Source of the DNA: CAKVOD01 sp964489405
GTDB lineage: Bacteria; Bacillota; Clostridia; Christensenellales; UBA1242
Assembly: GCA_964489405.1 (NCBI GenBank)
Contig: CAZAYL010000035.1
Location: 1 to 9,105 of the forward strand
DNA length: 9,105 nt
Direction: 5' to 3'
In this document: positions 6,159 through 9,105 of the stretch, one piece after another
Numbering within the stretch: the first letter of the stretch is position 1
Layout of the letters: every line of letters begins with the position of its first letter
Program-made: the position numbers and the translations under genes
The notes under the pieces: generated by a model
Seen by the model: only the letters and a program-made list of their open reading frames with translations
Databases searched by the model: none
Told to the model about the DNA's origin: nothing

Positions 6159-8861
6159 ATGAACATTTTTAAGAAAATTTTTAAATCAGATAATACGCGT
6201 TCAATTGAGAAGATTGAAAAGGTTATCGCAAAAGTCGAGGCGCTTGACGAGAGTTACTCCAAGATGACCGACGCTGAACTTGCGGGCAACACCAACATCT
6301 TGAAAGATAGACTAGCAAAAGGCGAGACGCTCGACGACATTTTACCTGAGGCATTTGCGACGGTTCGCGAGGCGTCAAAGCGCGTTTTGAGTATGAAACC
6401 GTACCACTGCCAACTCATCGGCGGTATGGTTCTGCACCAAGGGCGCATTGCGGAGATGAAAACGGGTGAGGGTAAGACTTTGGTTTCAACCTTGCCAGTG
6501 TATTTGAACGCACTCGCAGGCTTAGGTGTTCACGTCATTACGGTCAACGAGTACCTTGCTGAACGCGACGCTCAATGGATGGGCAAAGTGCATAAATTCT
6601 TGGGGCTTACCGTCGGCGTTACGCTTTCGGGTATGGGTCCCGATGAGAAAAAGCAAGCATATGCTTGCGACATCACGTACGGCACGAATAATGAGTTTGG
6701 TTTCGACTATTTGCGCGACAATATGGTCAGCGACTTAAGTCAAAAAGTTCAGCGCGGGCACACATTCGCGGTAATCGACGAAGTCGACAGCATTTTGATT
6801 GACGAAGCACGCACCCCACTCATCATTTCGGGGCGCGGATTCAAGTCTAGCGACGACTACAAGACGGCGGATAGATTTGTCAAAACATTGAAAGCGGACG
6901 ACTATGAAATAGATGAAGAGAAAGATAGAGTTAGATTAACTGACAGCGGTATCGAAAAAGCGGAGAAATTCTACAAAATAGAGAGTCTTTATGACGTCGA
7001 TAATATGGAACTCAATCAATTCATCAACAATGCGCTTATTGCAAATACGCGCAAATTCCGCGATACACACTACATTGTGCAAGACGGCGAAGTTGTTTTG
7101 GTCGATGAATTTACAGGGCGTCTTATGCCAGGGCGTCGCTTGAGCGAGGGCTTGCACCAAGCAATAGAGGCGAAAGAGAACGTCGACATCAAGGACGAAA
7201 GCGCAACGCTTGCAACAATCACTTTCCAAAACTACTTTAGAATGTACAAGAAATTGTCAGGTATGACTGGTACAGCTAAGACGGAAGAAACGGAATTTAG
7301 AAAAATTTACGGACTTGACGTTGTTTCAATCCCAACCAATAAACCAGTGCTGAGAATCGACGAAACAGACATTGTTTATTCAACAGTCAAAGGGAAATTC
7401 AAAGCGGTCATTGAGAGAATCAAGCAAGCATACGAAATTGGCCAGCCCGTCTTGGTGGGTACCGTTTCAGTCGCAAAATCTGAGGAACTCAGCAATGAAC
7501 TCAAGAAAGCAAAAATTAAGCACGTCGTTTTGAATGCGAAAAATCACGAACAAGAGTCAATGATTGTCGCACAAGCGGGCAAACTAGGCGCGGTAACAAT
7601 AGCGACAAATATGGCAGGACGTGGTACGGATATTTTGCTCGGCGGGAACCCTGAGTTTATGGCTAAACAAAAGTTAAAGGAGCTTGGCTACAATGACGCG
7701 CAAATTGAACTTGCGACAGCGTACCACGTTCCAGACAATGAAGAAATTCAAAAAGCACACAGCGAATATGAGCAGTTCTATAATGAATTTAAAAAGGAAA
7801 CAGACAAGGAGAAAGAGCAAGTCGTTGCGCTTGGCGGACTTTTGATTATCGGCACCGAACGCCACGAAAGCCGTCGTATTGACAACCAATTGCGCGGGCG
7901 TGCAGGGCGTCAAGGCGACCCTGGGCATAGCGTGTTCTATATTTCACTTGAAGACGACCTTGCCAGAATTTTCGGTGGCGAAAAGATGAAATCAATCGCA
8001 AATTTCTTCAAACTCAATGAGGACGAGCCAATTCAGTTGCGTATGCTCTCAAGGGGCATTGAGTCGGCGCAAAAACGTATCGAAGGTAACAACTACAGCC
8101 AGCGCCGTTATTTGATTGAATTTGACGATGTTCTTAACCAACAACGCAGTTTGATTTACGCTGAACGCGACAAGGTTTTGGCGGGCGAAAATATGCACAA
8201 GCAAGTTTGCTCGATGCTTTCTGAGCAAGTCGAGAATGCTTTGGATGGCGTTATTGACCCGAACAAAGTTTGGTCAGAATGGGACATTGGGGAAATCAAC
8301 AAGGAACTTGAAGAAAACTTTTTTGCGAAGGGCGAAAATTTCATCACCGAAGACAAAATTGAAGACTTTGAATTGCCTGACCTTAAGGATATGGTCGAAA
8401 AGGAAGTGCTTGCGCGCTTTGAAGCAAAACGCAAAGAGTTTGACGACCTTGGACTTATGCCATTTGAGTTTATCGAGCGCATAATTATGTTGAGAGTTGT
8501 CAACCACTTCTGGATGGAACACATCGACACAATGACGGCACTTAAGCGTGAAATTATGACGCAAGGGTTCGGTAACCAAGACCCTATTATTCCTTATAAG
8601 AAAGAGGCAAGCAGACTTTATTTCGATATGATTGACAAAATTGACCGAAATATCGCGATGGCACTCTATAGAATGGAGAAACCTGTCGTTGAAGTCAAAG
8701 AAAAAGTCAACCCTTACGCAAATGCAAACGCACAACAGGAAGCGCAAGCTACAAATTCACCTGAACCAGTGCGCCAAGCAAAAACAGACAAAGTGTGTGG
8801 ACGTAATGACCCTTGCCCTTGTGGAAGCGGTAAAAAATATAAAAATTGCTGTGGGAAATAA
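6159..8861 (+). CDS. secA: Protein translocase subunit SecA
   Basis: Motor ATPase of the general secretion pathway. It binds preproteins and drives them through SecYEG at the cytoplasmic membrane. The 900-residue protein is of normal length. It has Walker A MKTGEGKT (100-107, Lys106), Walker B VIDEVDS with Asp207-Glu208, the preprotein cross-linking region (about 220-370), MAGRGTDILLGGNPE (485-499) and RGRAGRQG (579-586) of the second nucleotide-binding half, then the scaffold and wing domains. A linker rich in Ala, Asn and Gln (about 845-875) leads to a SEC-C zinc site with Cys886, Cys888, Cys897 and Cys898. The start ATG 6159 has AGAGG six bases upstream; a TTG two codons earlier is in frame but overlaps no better site. 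It has its own promoter and terminator, so it appears to be transcribed alone. prfB, a common next gene, is not present within the 244 bases left. Confidence 0.98.
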   Translation: MNIFKKIFKSDNTRSIEKIEKVIAKVEALDESYSKMTDAELAGNTNILKDRLAKGETLDDILPEAFATVREASKRVLSMKPYHCQLIGGMVLHQGRIAEMKTGEGKTLVSTLPVYLNALAGLGVHVITVNEYLAERDAQWMGKVHKFLGLTVGVTLSGMGPDEKKQAYACDITYGTNNEFGFDYLRDNMVSDLSQKVQRGHTFAVIDEVDSILIDEARTPLIISGRGFKSSDDYKTADRFVKTLKADDYEIDEEKDRVRLTDSGIEKAEKFYKIESLYDVDNMELNQFINNALIANTRKFRDTHYIVQDGEVVLVDEFTGRLMPGRRLSEGLHQAIEAKENVDIKDESATLATITFQNYFRMYKKLSGMTGTAKTEETEFRKIYGLDVVSIPTNKPVLRIDETDIVYSTVKGKFKAVIERIKQAYEIGQPVLVGTVSVAKSEELSNELKKAKIKHVVLNAKNHEQESMIVAQAGKLGAVTIATNMAGRGTDILLGGNPEFMAKQKLKELGYNDAQIELATAYHVPDNEEIQKAHSEYEQFYNEFKKETDKEKEQVVALGGLLIIGTERHESRRIDNQLRGRAGRQGDPGHSVFYISLEDDLARIFGGEKMKSIANFFKLNEDEPIQLRMLSRGIESAQKRIEGNNYSQRRYLIEFDDVLNQQRSLIYAERDKVLAGENMHKQVCSMLSEQVENALDGVIDPNKVWSEWDIGEINKELEENFFAKGENFITEDKIEDFELPDLKDMVEKEVLARFEAKRKEFDDLGLMPFEFIERIIMLRVVNHFWMEHIDTMTALKREIMTQGFGNQDPIIPYKKEASRLYFDMIDKIDRNIAMALYRMEKPVVEVKEKVNPYANANAQQEAQATNSPEPVRQAKTDKVCGRNDPCPCGSGKKYKNCCGK

Positions 8862-8905
8862 ATGTTCTATGAGCTTTGTTAAATACAAACGATTTTGATA
8901 TTAAG

Positions 8906-8927
8906 GACGGCGGTTGCCGTCTTTTTT
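8906..8927 (+). terminator. Intrinsic terminator of secA
   Basis: GACGGC (8906-8911), loop GGTT and GCCGTC (8916-8921), followed by six T (8922-8927). It is a textbook rho-independent terminator 44 bases after the secA stop codon. Confidence 0.93.
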
Positions 8928-8958
8928 CTTTGTATATTTTGCGCACGTGCGAAATTGT

Positions 8959-9105
8959 GGCTGTCTAGAGCTAGCGCTAGGCGGACTGTGGGGCGCGATA
9001 CCGCACAAAAAGGATTTCTTTTATCATCGTGCTGGCGCTAGGCGGGCTTGGGGGCGCGATACCGCACGCGGGGCACGCGGTTCGCGAGATTCCTACGCTT
9101 CATCA
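8959..9105 (+). repeat. Intergenic GC-rich repeat, copy C (cut by window end)
   Basis: Same orientation and spacing as copy B, ungapped. The internal 37-base units are at 8970-9006 and 9031-9067 and the stem-loop at 9055-9086. Differences from copy B cluster in the central spacer and the start of the second unit, while the tail after 9049 is identical. It follows a terminator, as copy B follows a stop codon, so the family seems to prefer 3' ends of genes in this window. Confidence 0.92.

Noticed and set aside
1150..9105. Copies B and C as ends of a composite transposon.
   Set aside because: The segment between them holds core genes such as secA and no transposase or integrase, and a third copy lies outside it.

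Overview
The window looks like chromosomal DNA of a Bacillota (Firmicutes), most likely an uncultured, Clostridia-like anaerobe. The reasons are the SD-led and extended -10 promoters, the RecD2/ComF/SecA gene set, and a fermentative L-lactate dehydrogenase. Base composition is moderate in the housekeeping genes and clearly AT-richer in one gene. The assignment below phylum is a guess.

Layout, left to right: (1) 1-86, an inverted, left-truncated copy of a GC-rich intergenic repeat. (2) 139-1143, a promoter and the gene for L-lactate dehydrogenase. (3) 1150-1296, a full repeat copy, followed by a terminator hairpin and about 150 bases of AT-rich DNA holding a second hairpin, an inverted repeat and the recD2 promoter. 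(4) 1466-3715, RecD2 helicase, then 3720-4505, ComF phosphoribosyltransferase, only 4 bases apart and probably one transcript. (5) 4543-4591, a bidirectional terminator. (6) 4611-5909 on the minus strand, an AT-rich AAA ATPase of the AAA_14/DUF4143 type, with a long perfect hairpin just upstream. (7) 6101-8861, promoter and gene for SecA, with a strong terminator at 8906. (8) 8959-9105, a second full repeat copy, cut by the window end.

The genes do not form one pathway. RecD2 and ComF both act on DNA (repair, and natural transformation or DNA uptake); SecA drives protein export; LDH reoxidises NADH in fermentation. In many Bacillota comF lies near hpf/raiA-secA-prfB. Here the comF-secA interval is instead taken by an oppositely oriented, compositionally different ATPase gene, which suggests an insertion or replacement.

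The most unusual content is non-coding. Three copies of a roughly 150-base repeat carry an internal 37-base duplication and a conserved GC-rich stem-loop with a single-base bulge. The ATPase gene has a 15-bp perfect inverted repeat in front of it. The recD2 promoter is placed so that its transcript would begin at the start codon. I see no CRISPR array, tRNA, rRNA, integrase or transposase, and nothing that amounts to a clear new multi-gene system.
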